A stretch of DNA of 64,000 nucleotides, taken from positions 992,001 to 1,056,000 of the forward strand of contig NC_060020.1 of the NCBI RefSeq assembly GCF_021134715.1. Direction: 5' to 3'. Of the stretch, positions 11,701-24,640 are shown in pieces. A program made the position numbers and the translations under genes. The DNA comes from Daphnia pulex. Taxonomy: Eukaryota; Arthropoda; Branchiopoda; Diplostraca; Daphniidae. Numbering within the stretch: the stretch's first letter is position 1; every line of letters starts with the position of its first letter. Under the pieces are notes generated by a model. It worked only from the letters and a program-made list of their open reading frames with translations, had not been told where the DNA came from and did no database searches.

Positions 11701-11842
11701 ATCTAGAGAGATTACATTGTGCTGCCACCTTGTAACAACAAACAAACATATTTTGACAGCACAATGTTTATGTGTCAGTTTGCGCGCCCTTTTTCAGTCA
11801 AACATCGTCTGCACGATTCAAAATCCAGTACGTGATACGATA
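8725..11842. other. Intergenic region before ORC4
   Basis: About 3.1 kb without a supportable gene. Open frames such as 8847-9215 (-) and 10829-11125 (+) lack recognisable content, splice context or family resemblance. A perfect 16-bp palindrome, CGCCCTGATCAGGGCG, lies at 10444-10459. The rest is AT-rich with homopolymer runs. It contains the shared upstream space of the minus-strand secreted gene and plus-strand ORC4, which diverge from it. Confidence 0.5.
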
Positions 11843-13719
11843 ATGGCATCTTGCACTGATATTTGTCGTAATATTCTATTAGAACGAATGGTTTTTAACA
11901 ATCATTCTAGTATTTCAGTTCCTGATGAATTTTTAGAACACAAGAATTACGTTTTTAATTTACTTAAAAGCACGGTGCAAAATGGAGAAAACAATTCAGC
12001 TCTCCTAATTGGACCGAGAGGAAGTGGGAAAACCTTGGTAAGCACCTATACTCCTTTTAAATGATTGATGCAGCTTAATAATTTGTTAAATTTGTAGTTG
12101 ATCAACAGTGTGCTGGCTGAACTGGAAGCTGTCTGTGACTTTGAGAAAGATTATGTTGTCATTAAGTTGCATGGCTTCTTCCAAACTGATGATCGGATAG
12201 CCATTCAAGAAATCACTCGCCAAGTAACTTTCTTTCAGTTTTGTTTGTAATGACCCTCCTGACAATTTTTTAAATTTATTGTGACATCTCTTTTTAGCTA
12301 TTTTTAGAGGAGGAAGCAGCTGGCAGAGCATTTGGCTCATTTTCAGGTAAATTGTAACAGTTTAGATTTTTGCTTCTTTTATAAAGGTTATTTGAATATT
12401 TCCCTTTTTCTTCTAGAGAATCTAAATTTTCTTCTGAATTCCTTGAAGATGGCTGACAGGAAAAAAGCAAAATCCATCATTTTTATAATGGACGAATTTG
12501 ATCAGTTTTGTCAGCATAAAAATCAAACTTTATTATACAATCTATTTGATGTTTGCCAATCTGCTCAAGTATAAAGCTTCATTCGCATATTCTCTCTTTC
12601 CTCACTTTTCAACATTTACAATAACATAATCTCATCTTATCGCATTTAGGCGCCAATGGCTGTCATTGGATTGACATGTAGAATGGATGCCATTTCTTTG
12701 TTTGAAAAGAGAGTGAGGTCTAGGTTCTCTCATCGACAAATTTATTTGTTTGTGAAACCTGATTTCACGAGATACACGGAAACGTTTGTCAATTTACTTC
12801 AGTTGGTGCGTGCTCCTCCCGGATTAAAACCCATATACGTTCGCAGCTGGGACAAGTCTATTAAGGATCTTGCACAAGATCCATTAGTCGAAGGCACACT
12901 CAAGAAACTATTCAACCTCAATCCGAAACTCCGTCTTCTGCAAAACATATTGGTACTTATTATTATCGTGTAGATAGCAGCCTGCACTTGACTGTTATCA
13001 GAATAAGGAACGCCAATAACGTACCCGTATTATTCTTGAATTTTACGCACTTAAAGCTGGTGGCAGTATGTCGCCTGGGCAAGAATCATCCTTTCCTCTC
13101 ATCCAAGGACATTGTCAGCGCCATCGAGTCTCAAACTACGGATTGCAAAACATTACAACTCCAGGGCTTATCTGTCCTCGAACTGCAGTTGGTGAGTATA
13201 GTAAAAGAGAAATTTCGCATATTGCCTAGCTAAGCATCATAAAATGAAAACGTTTTTATTTTGGCCAACTTGTATACATTATATTGATTCCTCCTTGAAC
13301 TCGTTCATTTATAGTTACTCTGCATGAAATACTTGGATAAAATTTACTTTGGTGAACCTTGCAATTACGAAATGGCCTTTTACGAGTATACCAAGCAAAT
13401 GAAAAGCAGTTCGATGCAGAAATTCGACCGGCAAATCGCGATGAAGGCAATGGAACACCTCGAGGTAAATAACAAAAAAAGTTTGCCCAGCTTTTTAACG
13501 TAATAATTTGATGGCGGAAAATGAACAACATGCTACTTAATTTTCCTTTTGTAGACTTTGGAGCTGATCCGGCCCGTTGAGGGGGTTTCTTGCTCGAAGG
13601 TTCAGAAAGAATTTGTTGTTTACCATATTCTCATCACGTCAGAGCAGTTAACAGCTGCTCTCTCCAAGTATCCCAATCTTCCCACCGAAGTGAAACAGTT
13701 GGCAGACACGTGCCTCTGA
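11843..13719 (+). CDS. ORC4: Origin recognition complex subunit 4 (ORC4)
   Basis: AAA+ ATPase subunit of the nuclear origin recognition complex, which marks replication origins and loads MCM helicase with CDC6 and CDT1. Eight exons: 11843-12037, 12098-12223, 12298-12346, 12417-12568, 12650-12952, 13057-13191, 13315-13464, 13555-13719; all join in phase to 424 residues, close to the roughly 436 of vertebrate ORC4. Walker A GPRGSGKT is at residues 57-64 and Walker [12 protein letters not shown] at 144-154. A sensor-type [20 protein letters not shown] follows the exon 5 start. The C-terminal winged-helix part ([35 protein letters not shown], final [13 protein letters not shown]) matches the family. 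The start is the first ATG that gives the conserved N-terminus. The exon 6 acceptor at 13055-13056 was chosen because it restores the exact family spacing before HPFLS. Confidence 0.97.
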
Positions 13720-13750
13720 GAAAACATTCCAATGCCACGGCATGATGCGT

Positions 13751-13756
13751 AATAAA
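13751..13756 (+). terminator. Poly(A) signal of ORC4
   Basis: AATAAA 32 bases past the ORC4 stop. A second copy lies near 13824. The convergent gene ends at 13959, so the two 3' UTRs are close or overlap. Confidence 0.55.
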
Positions 13757-13952
13757 GTTCTCCCAAGTCCATTGTGTTTTTCAAGGTGTATCATTTGTGA
13801 ATCTGCCGAGACAAGAGAAAACAGAAATAAAAGCCAAACACACACGCGCAAGTACAGTTACAGTATATTAATATACAATGGCACTGCTCCATACAACACA
13901 CAGCACGGTAAATAGTGAAATAATATTATAGATTAGGTAACTTATGGTGATT

Positions 13953-13958
13953 TTTATT
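13953..13958 (-). terminator. Possible poly(A) signal of the four-pass membrane protein gene
   Basis: AATAAA on the minus strand, immediately after the TAA at 13959. If used, the 3' UTR would be only a few tens of bases and would end short of the ORC4 signals. Confidence 0.35.
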
Positions 13959-16900
13959 TTACACATTGACGGCCCTCATAACGGAATCGTTGTCTTCCGA
14001 TTCCGAATCCATCTGAGTCGACTCCACTTCCATTTCCGTGGGGATAGTTCCGTGAAACTGGCTGGTCAGAATGGCCACTTCTTCGTCGGGCGAGAGGGTG
14101 CGCGGTTTCTTCTCGTCGAAATCCAAGTTGGTGACGTTTTCGTAGACTTCTCCTTCGGCGAAACGGGCATCGCTGACGTTGCTGCTGCCGCCAGACGGCA
14201 CAACGGCCGCTCGACGATAAGGAACGAATGAACAGGTATCGGCGGTCATGTCTGGCTGACCTGGCGGCACCCAGTGCGACGACTGCTGGCCGTTGGTGTT
14301 GGTGCAGTTGATGAACTTGGGCACGACGATGGGCGAGAACATTTTCTCCTTGCTGACAGTGTCAGCGCTGTGTCGCGATCGTGGCTGCCCTCCAGCTCCA
14401 GCCAAGTGGACACCGGGTGGGGGCCGTTGATTCTGTCCGTCCCAACTGGATCTCTGGCAGGGCTTGCCGCCGCTACGGATACTTGTGACTTTGGCAACGG
14501 GGCGCTGGATTTTGTCGTATCGGTGACCGTGAATTTCCTCATACATGGCAGACGAGTTGCTGCTGTCGTGGTTCACCGAGACGGCATACGAGGATGTATC
14601 AGCGAAATAGAGTTCAGATTCCGGTACCAATTTACCGCTGCTCATATCTCTTCTACCTGGAAACCGGTATTTAACACAGGCCGGAGGGGGGAAGAAAGAA
14701 AAATAAAACAAATGAAATATAGCTACCAACAAGTTACAGCTGTGCATTAGCTCGGAAAACAAGTTGCACAACACATACCAGATGGCGATCCTGTTTGGTG
14801 AGCCGCTGGAAGATTTCTGGCTGTCAACAGCGGCGGACCGCTAGAGATGACGGACGGATTGATACCAGCCGTCTGCGGACTCCACGGCATCCGGCGCGGA
14901 TCCATATTCATCCGGCTGACTGGGGAAGGATGGACACCAGAGGCCATACTTTTATTTTGCTGCTGCTGCTGCTGGCGTGACGGTAAGTTCACAGGGAAAC
15001 CTGGGGCGGCCCTGTGATCCTTTCTCAGCGAACTGTCTTTACTTCCTCCTCCTCCGACGGCACTGCTGCTGGCCGTTGGCGAAGAGCCCAGTCCGATGTG
15101 CTGGTCTTTGGTGGAGACGGGGCTGCGATGAGCCGGTGAAAGGCTTCCTATGGGGGTCGATGCAGATATGGAGCCCAATTCGCTAGTACTGCCCCTGGAA
15201 TACGGCGGCGGAGGACCCCATCCGGCCACTCTCTCCGGCCCGGCTACTCCTCCTCCAGCAGCATTCGTCAAAGCCAGCGGCGAGCGGTAATTGCTGCCAT
15301 TGCTGCTCAATGGGAAGCCGTAATGATCATCTGGCCCTATCATGACGGGTCCAGGGTCATTCGCTGTCCTTCTGTTGGTATCGTAAAATGAAAAATGTTA
15401 ATTTCCAGCCAATAAACCAGAGAAAACCGCTCGACTAATGAAAATGTAAGTAAGTACTATACCTGGTCCGCACGGTGCTGCTGACGTCGCTGCTATCCGA
15501 AACAGACGGACGCCAGGGTAGCCAGTTCCATCCGGGATTGCCGGTTGGCCGTCGGTGAGCTGGGCAATTTCCATTTGCCGAGTTGACGCCGTGCGCCTGT
15601 CCACCGCAGCTGATCTGTCCGCTGGCGCCGCCCGTCCCGTTGGCACACGGTCCGGGAGAGTACAAGTTGCCGCCGTGAAGACTCCAGTAACGACTAGGTA
15701 ATTATACAGATATAAGAGTTAATGATATTTCTTTTTTACATGCCAGACCGAAAACTCGTCATTATCTTTCAACATGTAAATAGTTGCGGGAGTACGGGAA
15801 AAGAATGTCAGGGGGGAGAGAGAGAGAGTCTTAAGAAAATGAGTAGACAGTTAATATGGCGCAATTCATCAGCGGAAGCACGTCCAGCAGGTTCTGTTTT
15901 GTACTCTTCTTTTTGGCGACTCGTCTATTTCACGGTGGCCAGCACAACAACAACAACAACAACATTACAACTGGCTAAAATATCCTCGTCGACAGAACTG
16001 ATTGCCACCATTCCCAAAAACGATGCGGTCGATTCTTTATTCCCCTGCTGGCACGCAGCAGTCCCAACTTTTTTCTAGCCGTGAGAGAGAAACTCACGGA
16101 ATAAAAATAAATAAAAAAAAGGTGCATAATAAAACCAAAGTAATAAACTAATCGCTAATAAAAGAGCGCGCACCAGCCGGCGGACACACGGCGACCACAA
16201 AACAAAAGAAAAAAGGCCAATAAAAACGGAAGGATAATTCCATCCATCGCGTCCTTTTCTTTTTCTATAAACAAAATTTCTCGATGAGGTTTTCACTTGA
16301 CTGTCATCGTTGACCGTAGTAGCACTCTACAGCATGTGTGTTGTACACACCCTAAAACCTACACACACAAATATTCCACGCGTGTCTGTCAGGATCTTTC
16401 GTGCGTACATTATCAAGCCGAGTTTTTTAAAAGAAAATGGCGACCCAAGGGCATCAGCAGCAACTGTCGAGTCGTTGCTGGTGCGATGCCCTCTATAGAT
16501 TGGCTCATTCGGTATTTGCCCGTCTTTGAAACCGTCATAACGGACACACGGGGCCCTCTTAGCTGAAGGGAAAAAGACCAGCAGCGCAGCTCATCACGAA
16601 AGAGCATCGCGAAGCAAATTCATCACCGTCGACGATAGCCATCCCCATTCCACACACGGAATGGAACAAGAACGCTTGGCCGCAAACACAAAGAAAAGTT
16701 CCATCACTGGTCCCTTCAAGCCAACGCGCCCCGATTTTCCAGTTCAAAAACATTCTTTACGTCGAAGAATCTTTTCTTTTGGGCTGCTATGTATAGGTGT
16801 ATTTTTATACACATTATACACGTGTGTGTAGAGCTAAACCAATCTTCTCCGCTCTTTCTTTGACTTTTGGGGGCTGCTGAATCTCCATTCTTATAGTTAT

Positions 16901-19900
16901 ACTCGCTTGGGACTTTTTCTTCAGCCTCCCTGCTGCCAACAGACACCATTCATAAGAGCACGAGCTTTTTTCTTGTTCCCCACTTCCGCATTTTGCTCAG
17001 CTTCTTTTCAAATATTAAAAAAATTCTGAATCAGATAAAAAAATTGTTTAGGAACTACGCCGTTTGTCTTTGGGGCTAACACGTCATCCAGCGGCCTATA
17101 AGAAAAAAAGAAGTGTAATTTTAGAACTGGGAAATGCCTGCGAGGATGGAAATATAATATATTTATACAATGGAAAAAATAAAAGAAGAACTGAGTTGTC
17201 CCAGACTCGCTAGAAAACCAACCCAAGCAAAACAATCATCACCGGCAGGCGTTTGCCGAGAGACCCTAATCTTCTTCTTCTTTTTGGTTGTTGTTGTTGC
17301 TGTTGGGTTTATTACCATGTGGGTCACACATTCACGGGCAGAGATGATCTTCTCCTCAGCTCGGTCACGTCGGGAGTCTGGGAGAAGATGATGATGCAGG
17401 AGGGAGTGTAATGAGCACACGCAGGTACACCATGCAGCATCCTGCTAGCCTCAATTCAAAACAGAGCTGCTGCTGCTGCTGCTACCTTGTAACCCTGGCG
17501 TGTGTGTTTTCTCCACGATTCATGACGACATCTTTTTTTTCTTTTTCTGACTCTCCATTAAATGGCTGAATTGTTCTCTGGCTTTTTTTGGTAAACAACA
17601 ACCAAATGGCTGGGACCATTCACGAGACAATAATCCAGCTATAGGGAATCAATAGGATATCAAGAGGTGTATAGAGACTGGATAGTAGAGGCGCTATATA
17701 AGGAAAGAAATGTTCAAGGTGCGGGCCCGCATCCGCATCATTCCCCCACCCATTGTATATACACGGAAAGGGGGTCCCAAGTGTTCCAAAATGGGACGGC
17801 CATCCGTCAAAACAATCGGGAAACAAAAAAGGGTGAAAAAAGGGATAGACAGCAGCGGAATAGCGACTCGTGTACGAATGAGTATAGTGAACGGGTAGGC
17901 GGATGAGTGAGCAGGAGAGAAGAGAAGAGAAGGAAAAATGGAAGATATTGACGAATTACCTGTCATCCAGGACGTCCCAGGCTGGCCAGGCCAGCATCGG
18001 GTTATTGGAGGCCGGAGCGAAGCGACAGTCCTGACAACAACCGCAGCATGGCGGAGGATGATGGCGCCGGAATAGGGCGCGGCTTCTCAGTTCCAGCTGT
18101 TCCCAATACATTTTCTTCCGTTCGTGCCTGTCATGGGTTTGGAGGGAGAGAGAAGAAAAACAACAACAACAACAAAAGAATAAGTCGACAAGGATTAAGG
18201 CCAAATCGGATGCATCCATCATTCAAAATATAGTCGACACGTCAAATTCACCACCCCACACATTTTCTTGCCATTTAAATTTCAAAATATTTGTTGTTGT
18301 TGTTCAACTTTTGGTAGTCGCTGGTTACCAGAAAAGACTCTATTGTTATCTCAACTATTCCATTTCATATCTCTTACTTGTTTCTCATCAGAAAACTTGA
18401 TTCCGACCATTAATGTCTCAACATCCGCCGAGAGGAAATCGTCGACCACATTTTTCTGACATCTTCTCATTAAATTTCGTGTCTTTTGAATAGTTTAGAC
18501 AACAACAACAACAACAGTCTATACCAGGGAAAAGAGAAGCCCAGATATAATAATATTTTTCCATTCTCTCTTTAGTCTCTTTTAGCGATGATATCAAGAA
18601 ACTTACCCGAGGAGTTGGTAGACCAGCATTCCGGAGAATAAAGAGACCAAGATGCCGATGACCGAAAGTCCAAAGAGGGCCCGCAGGCAGGCGTACAGGG
18701 CACCGTGAACGACTTCGCAGTCTGGCGTGTCGGCGAAGATATACTTGGCGCTACCTGCGTTATAATATCGTTTGAGGGGGAGAAGAGAAAAAAAAATTGT
18801 TTTTTGTTTTTCGTTATTTTTTAAAAATAATAATAATTTGGCGAGAGAAAAAAAGTATAAATCTCGTTTTCATTGTCATTTGCATGCTGATGATGAAAGG
18901 AAATTTTACAAGGAAAAATGAAATTCATTTTTCGTCGCTCATGATGGAGAGATAGAATGGTGTTTCTAGTTGAGTTGGTGATCAAGGAAAGAGAAAATGA
19001 ACGTCAAGACAATTTCAAAGTGAATGGGCATTTCAACCTGTAACAACCGTGACTCGTTTTTTTCTTTTTTTGTTTCAACCCAAACGACTGGAAACCTTGA
19101 AACCAGAGATCCGCAACGAAACCGTCGGATGAACGAGCGATCGATTGTGCGCGCCGCTTATAAAACAACAACAACAACCGCCGACGCGCTCGACGGTTGA
19201 ATAAAATAAAAACTAATTTTTTAAAAAGAAATAGTTTTGATATTTGACGAGTGAGAAGAAGCTAAAAAGAACGGGCAGGAAATAAGAGGAAAAACATCAA
19301 ATTTAGTCTTCTCCCCATTCTTTCTCTTGGTTCATTTTATCCGATTCATCTACGTCACCTGTCTGTTTCTCAGTTTCTCTTTCTTTTTTCGTCTTCTGAA
19401 ACATCCAACAAATAACGGAAGAAGGAAAGAAGAAGAAGGATTCAAATTTTTATTTGTATATATTTTACAATTTACCTTGATCGTGAGTCGGATCGATGAT
19501 AGGAACGATTCCGGCCGGTTGTTGCTGGCCGTTGACATTGGCAACTCCTCCTCCTCCTATTCCACTGGACGAACCTGTGAAACAGGTACACGAGCGGCCG
19601 CGGGCATTGTAGACGCACTCACGCAGCGTCTGCAGCCGATTCATATGCACCACCGTCGTCGTCACGGTGATGACGACGCACACAACGGCGCACACTAGGC
19701 AGCACGCCCCGCATAATTTCACCTATACGAACCGTGTCCGACCACACACACGCAGAAGGGGAGGGGAGAAAATAATAAAAAAAGAGAAAAAATAAATAAA
19801 CAACAAGATCGGCAAAAGGAAGAGAAAAATAGTTGTTTTCTTAGTCATGTAATTCGCTCGCATCAGTTCAATCATTTGAAAATTGTGGGACTTGCGCATA

Positions 19901-22900
19901 CATTCCCGCTTATCATATCTTTTCACTTGGAAAAAACTCTGTTATTTCTTTTTTTCGGCGATGAATATACGTATATGGTTGCCCGTTTCCGCCCGTTCAT
20001 CAAAACAACAATGCACTTATGGGCATATGGTCGTCGAATTTTGTTTTGCCACTTTGACATATTTGCCATCCCCCCCCTGAAACTTTTGGCCCTAATACAC
20101 CACCCACGATTTTGAGTATTCTTCTGGCTTTTGATAGGCAGCTCTTAAAATATTGAAAGGATCTCACATGGGATATATGAAATAATGCTGCTGTACAAGC
20201 CCATGCAGCTAAGTCTAGTCTAAATATAAACTTCCATGTTTAACTATTCAACAATAACTTCTGTTCATCCTCTTCCGGGAAAGTCAACGACTGCAGAGCT
20301 TTTAGAATAGAAGTTTGTGAGCTTATACATTCGACGAGCTCATGGATCCTTAAAATTTGTCTCTGCTGCTAGATATTAGAGAGATGAGGAAAATTGAGGG
20401 CGACCCCCATGCACAGATCGATGATGATGATGGGAAATGGAATTAACTGTCAAAGACACACAAAAAAGCCGGGGGAGTCTCTTGGCCGTATACTAGTCTC
20501 TAATGATGATGGAGAATAAAAATTTTAGAGAAAGAAGAAGAAGAAGTTGTCGGGGTGCCAGCACGAAGGAAGTCTGTGCGAGTATTTCGGGACTAATAGA
20601 AGAACCGGATACCCACCACCTTTTTCTGTCTGTGTGTGAACAAAGGTCACACCACACCTATATTAGACATGCAGGAAAAAGGGAAAAAAAAACCAGGAGC
20701 TAAACTTAAAAAAAAAGAAGTTAAGAAAAAGGCCAACCCCGAAGTGGCGTGTGAACTGGGAGCTTGAAAATTCACATATTTTGTCAACACACACACAAAT
20801 TCCTGCTGCGCTAAGGTCATGCGAAACAAATAATATACGAAGAAGGCAAACTATACACGATTTATATCTAAATGTTTCCCTGTGCTAGGCTGTTTCCCCC
20901 GTTTCTCATGGACTTTGTTTTTTAAAAAAGAAGTTCATTTCGTTCGAATTTTCTATTCAGAGTTACGTTCGACCTTTCCGTCTGCATCAATTCATTTCAA
21001 AACTTTCAATTCTTCTTCAACGTTCAATTGAGTAGTCGGTAAAAAATAAATACCTTAGTTGAATACCTTGAAAATAAATGAAAAACGATTCTTGCAAAAA
21101 CTCCCCCGAACAAAAAACCAGAAAGAAGAAAATCAAGGCAAGACTCACGATCTCCGAACGAACATGGAACATGTTTTTATTTGTGTGTGTGTGTGTGCAG
21201 TTTTGTTGCTATTTTATTTATTTTTAAAAGGAGAGAGAGAGAGGACGACTGGAGAGTTTTATGGTTAACCTCGACGAGCAGCAGCAGCAGAGCTTATAGA
21301 GACGCGAGAGAGACTCTCGACGAGTTCACCCCCGGCGGGAATGAAAAGTTGGTCACGCATAAATTGCCGATAATCAACCGACGTATCTTTTTGGACGTGG
21401 GTTAAAGACGGTCGTGTGTGTTGTTGTTGCTTTGTTGGCTGTTTCTTTTTTGGCTGGAAGGTTTTTTTTAGCGCTCAACTATTCTTGCCTTCGTACCGAA
21501 GAAACTGCCCTACCTTTCCCGCGTTCCATTCAATTCGAGTGAGAGCGTCGAACGCGACGGGGGAGGATCGCCCGAAAAAAAAAGAAAACGAAAAGGAAAT
21601 CATTGGCGCATACACGTTTCATTTTCTTCCATCTCTTGCAAACGCTTTTGAAAAAGATGAGAAAATGGCAAAAATGGTTTAGAGAGAGTGAGTCCTGTTT
21701 TTGGTGGTGGTTGGTCGATAAGCAACAAAAGATGTGAAACCCCCCCAACTTTTATCTTTTTTGTCTGTCTGAGAGAGCTGCTCCCCCCGGTGAGACCGGT
21801 CAAATGAGATCAGATGGAAATTCAACTCATGTGGACGGAATGGAGCGACCAAATAAGGTAATAAATATAAGGGAATTCATTTTCGCTTGGAGAGACGAGG
21901 CAAGGTCGAAATTACCAGATATCCGAAGCGGTTTCGTCGCCAACCGAAGCAGAGCATCAGCAGTCCAGTGATGATCAGCTGTTTTTTTAAAATACGAAAA
22001 ATGTAAAAATTCATTAAATTCCAACTGCTCAAGTTTTAAATATTGTAGTAGAAAAATGTTATTTACCGAGACGGAAGCGACGTAGGAGGGCACCGTCTCA
22101 AAGTAGTGCAACGACGAGGTGTAGGATCGGAGGACGACGTAGAGGACGGCAAAGAGGCTGCCCAGGATGATGGCCAGTCCGCCGCAAGCGGCACAGAGCA
22201 TGACGTATTTTTTGCTGCAAGGATTGCAGTTGTTGTTCGACGCTGTGAATAGAAGAAAAATGGAAAAAATTGATGAGGCCCATGTAACATCACATACAAG
22301 AGAGAGAAAAGATGAGTTCTGGTGATGAATCCAGACCATATACAGTCAGAGGAGGAGGTTTATACTCATTCCCATATTGAGCCAAAGAATGAAGAATCTA
22401 ACGCGCCACAAGAGAGCTCGTTATCGTCTTTCCAGCAGAGTTCAGAGGTGAGAGAGACTCATCATATTAGCATATTGCGACATGTGCCACGTAATATAAT
22501 GAAGCTAACTCTTTGATCAACCAACAAAAAAGAGAACTAAACTTTTTTCCTTAATCTCTACCTGGTTGTTATCTGATGGAGGACTTGTGTATAATGTGTG
22601 TTCCTTTTCCGTTGTTAATGTACTATACACACCGCACTCAAAAATAAAAGTCCTTGGTCTGACCAAAAAAGCCACTCTCTCTCTCTGCTCTCACTGCGGG
22701 AAGATTTGTCAGCGTCACTGGGGACATGTCATGGCTGCCGTTCCATGACTGCGCTCAATTAACGGACCCAAGTGAAGACCAAGAGACCGGGAAAAAATAA
22801 AATACAAATGATCGGAGACACGAAACTCGGCTGCTCCCAACGGTGCCGTTCCCGAACAAGAGAGAGATAGAACTCTATATAACACCCCTCCCGCAATCTG

Positions 22901-24640
22901 CAGTTTCCATCTTGACGTGCGTGTTTAGTAGCAACACCATCCGAGTTGCTAAATTTTTTCGTTCAGCGATCAAAAAACTCATTTTTCTTATTCGTTTTAG
23001 AAGAATCAAAAAATATTTTCTTGGGCGCCAAAATTTTTTAAAAAAATTTTTGGTTTCGGTCGTCGGAGAGTTTGAAATGACGACGCGATTAGTTCGTCCG
23101 GTCGGTTTTCTGAACGAAACAAAAAAAATAAAAAATAAATAGATCCCGCGAGCACTATTGCGGGACGACGATTTAAAGGAAAGAAAAAATTTCCCATCAT
23201 CAGACGTTCAACCACGTCTGAAATAGAGGCGGCCGGCCGTTGCTGCTGGAGCGTGATTTGTTCATTGGAATATAATAACGTCGTGAACGAAAGGAGAAAA
23301 ACGACTGGGCAACACGGTCGAGCGCGCACACGCGGGACCGGGGCGATTGAACGACGAGAAACGACGGTGACGAATGACCAAGTCATCGCATCGAACATCA
23401 GCCAGAGCTGCGTGACGCACCATATCCACCATATATAACTTGTTACAACCGACAAGTCGTAGTCTGAGAGAACTAAATCACACACATTCACACAGTTCTA
23501 GCTAAAACTGGAATCATCATCATCATCATCATTTTTTTCGGGTGGAATTTTCTGGTTATAATATTTCCCCCTTCGGCAGGTTTTCGCTTTTTTCCCTTAT
23601 AGTCTTCTTCTTTTATACATTTTATACTTCTTTATTTATTCTTCCCAGTCAGACTCTCGTTCTCGTCCAAATCTTTCCAATCTCTTTTTTTTTTTCTATC
23701 TTCTTTGCTTTCGCCCCACGTCGTTCACTCTCCAACACGGAACCAAATGGCGTGAGAAAAGAGATATATGTATTTCTTCTTATTTTTCGGTTGGGTTTTT
23801 TTTTCTTCAACTCGACAGAGGAATAGAGTGGAACTTTGCCAGCTGCTGGCCTTTTCTAAACTAAAATAAGATTTTTCAACAGATTTTTCTTTTTTTGGTT
23901 TCAAACGGAATGAACGAGCTAGGCTGTGGTGATTTTCGTTAGTTTGTTTTCTGGGGCGGTCGTGGGTGCAAGAGATTTGGTGGAGCGAAAAAATCAAATG
24001 AGGAGGGGGGGAGGGTTACAGACGTGACCTCATTTACCTTTTGAATTCGTCAGGGCGTCTTCAATTCTTCACGCTCATCAGACGTCACACGCAGAAATAC
24101 CAACCAACCCCCCTCAGTCTCATAGTCGCAGTATACTATTATAGGGTCCGCGTGCGATTACATATATGCGGATGTTTCTTATATAGTCGTGCGCTCACGC
24201 TGGGTATAGTACACACCCTCACGCAGCACCACCCCGTTTTTTTGAAAAGAAAGAAAAAAAAAGGATATTCATTTACCGGAATAGAACAATACGCACGTCG
24301 TCGTGTCGAGGATATGAGCACCCCCCCAAAAGAATTTAATGACGTTCTTATATTATAACCGGCGTGAGTTGATGAGAAGACTTTTTTTTTAAAACAGGAA
24401 GACCTTAAAATGCTTTTCGTGTGTTTGGATGGGGGTAGGAAATTTCACTTTTCATCGCCAGAGGAATAGAAAAGAAAAGAATTTGATTTTTAGTTTGTTA
24501 CCTGCATCTTGGTTTTCGATGACTCGGGTGTTGTTGGGGATAGTCTCGACCAGAGGTCGTGGAGGTAGAGCAGGTGGTTCGGACGGTGCCGGACCCAGGG
24601 CCGTTTCATTGTTCCGCCGGATTTCTCGTGCATTCCCCAT
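13959..24640 (-). CDS. Four-pass membrane protein with long cytoplasmic tail (tetraspan, ENTREP/FAM189-like layout, tentative)
   Basis: Nine exons: 24502-24640, 22067-22242, 21916-21978, 19476-19722, 18607-18754, 17960-18127, 15463-15693, 14779-15371, 13959-14656; they join in phase to 820 residues. The N-terminus MGNAREIRRNN is short and cytosolic, with Gly-2 a possible but weak myristoylation site. Hydrophobic segments lie at about 60-85, 96-118, 128-153 and 230-256. The loop between segments 3 and 4 is Cys-containing (RECVYNARGRSCTC, TPDCEVVHG). After segment 4 come HERKKMYWEQLELRSRALF and a Cys cluster (PPCCGCCQDC). The tail of about 560 residues is rich in Ser, Pro and Gly, has a PPPPY WW-binding motif at 444-448 and a short Gln run, and ends AVNV, a possible class II PDZ ligand. 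Four membrane spans plus PPxY resemble ENTREP/FAM189 ubiquitin-ligase adaptors, but I see no strong identity, so the family is a guess. Introns up to about 2.3 kb contrast with the neighbouring genes. Confidence 0.82.
15943..15963. repeat. ACA trinucleotide microsatellite
   Basis: About seven CAA/ACA units inside the intron between exons 6 and 7 of the four-pass membrane gene. Similar CAA/TTG tracts recur at about 18160-18175, 18293-18304 and 18500-18518. Confidence 0.75.
21182..21197. repeat. TG dinucleotide microsatellite
   Basis: Eight TG units in the intron between exons 3 and 4 of the four-pass membrane gene. Confidence 0.8.
23515..23532. repeat. ATC trinucleotide microsatellite
   Basis: About six CAT units in the first large intron of the four-pass membrane gene. 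Confidence 0.75.

Noticed and set aside
23006..23491. 161-codon minus-strand frame inside the first large intron of the membrane-protein gene
   Set aside because: No recognisable domain and no exon-like boundaries that keep phase with the flanking exons.
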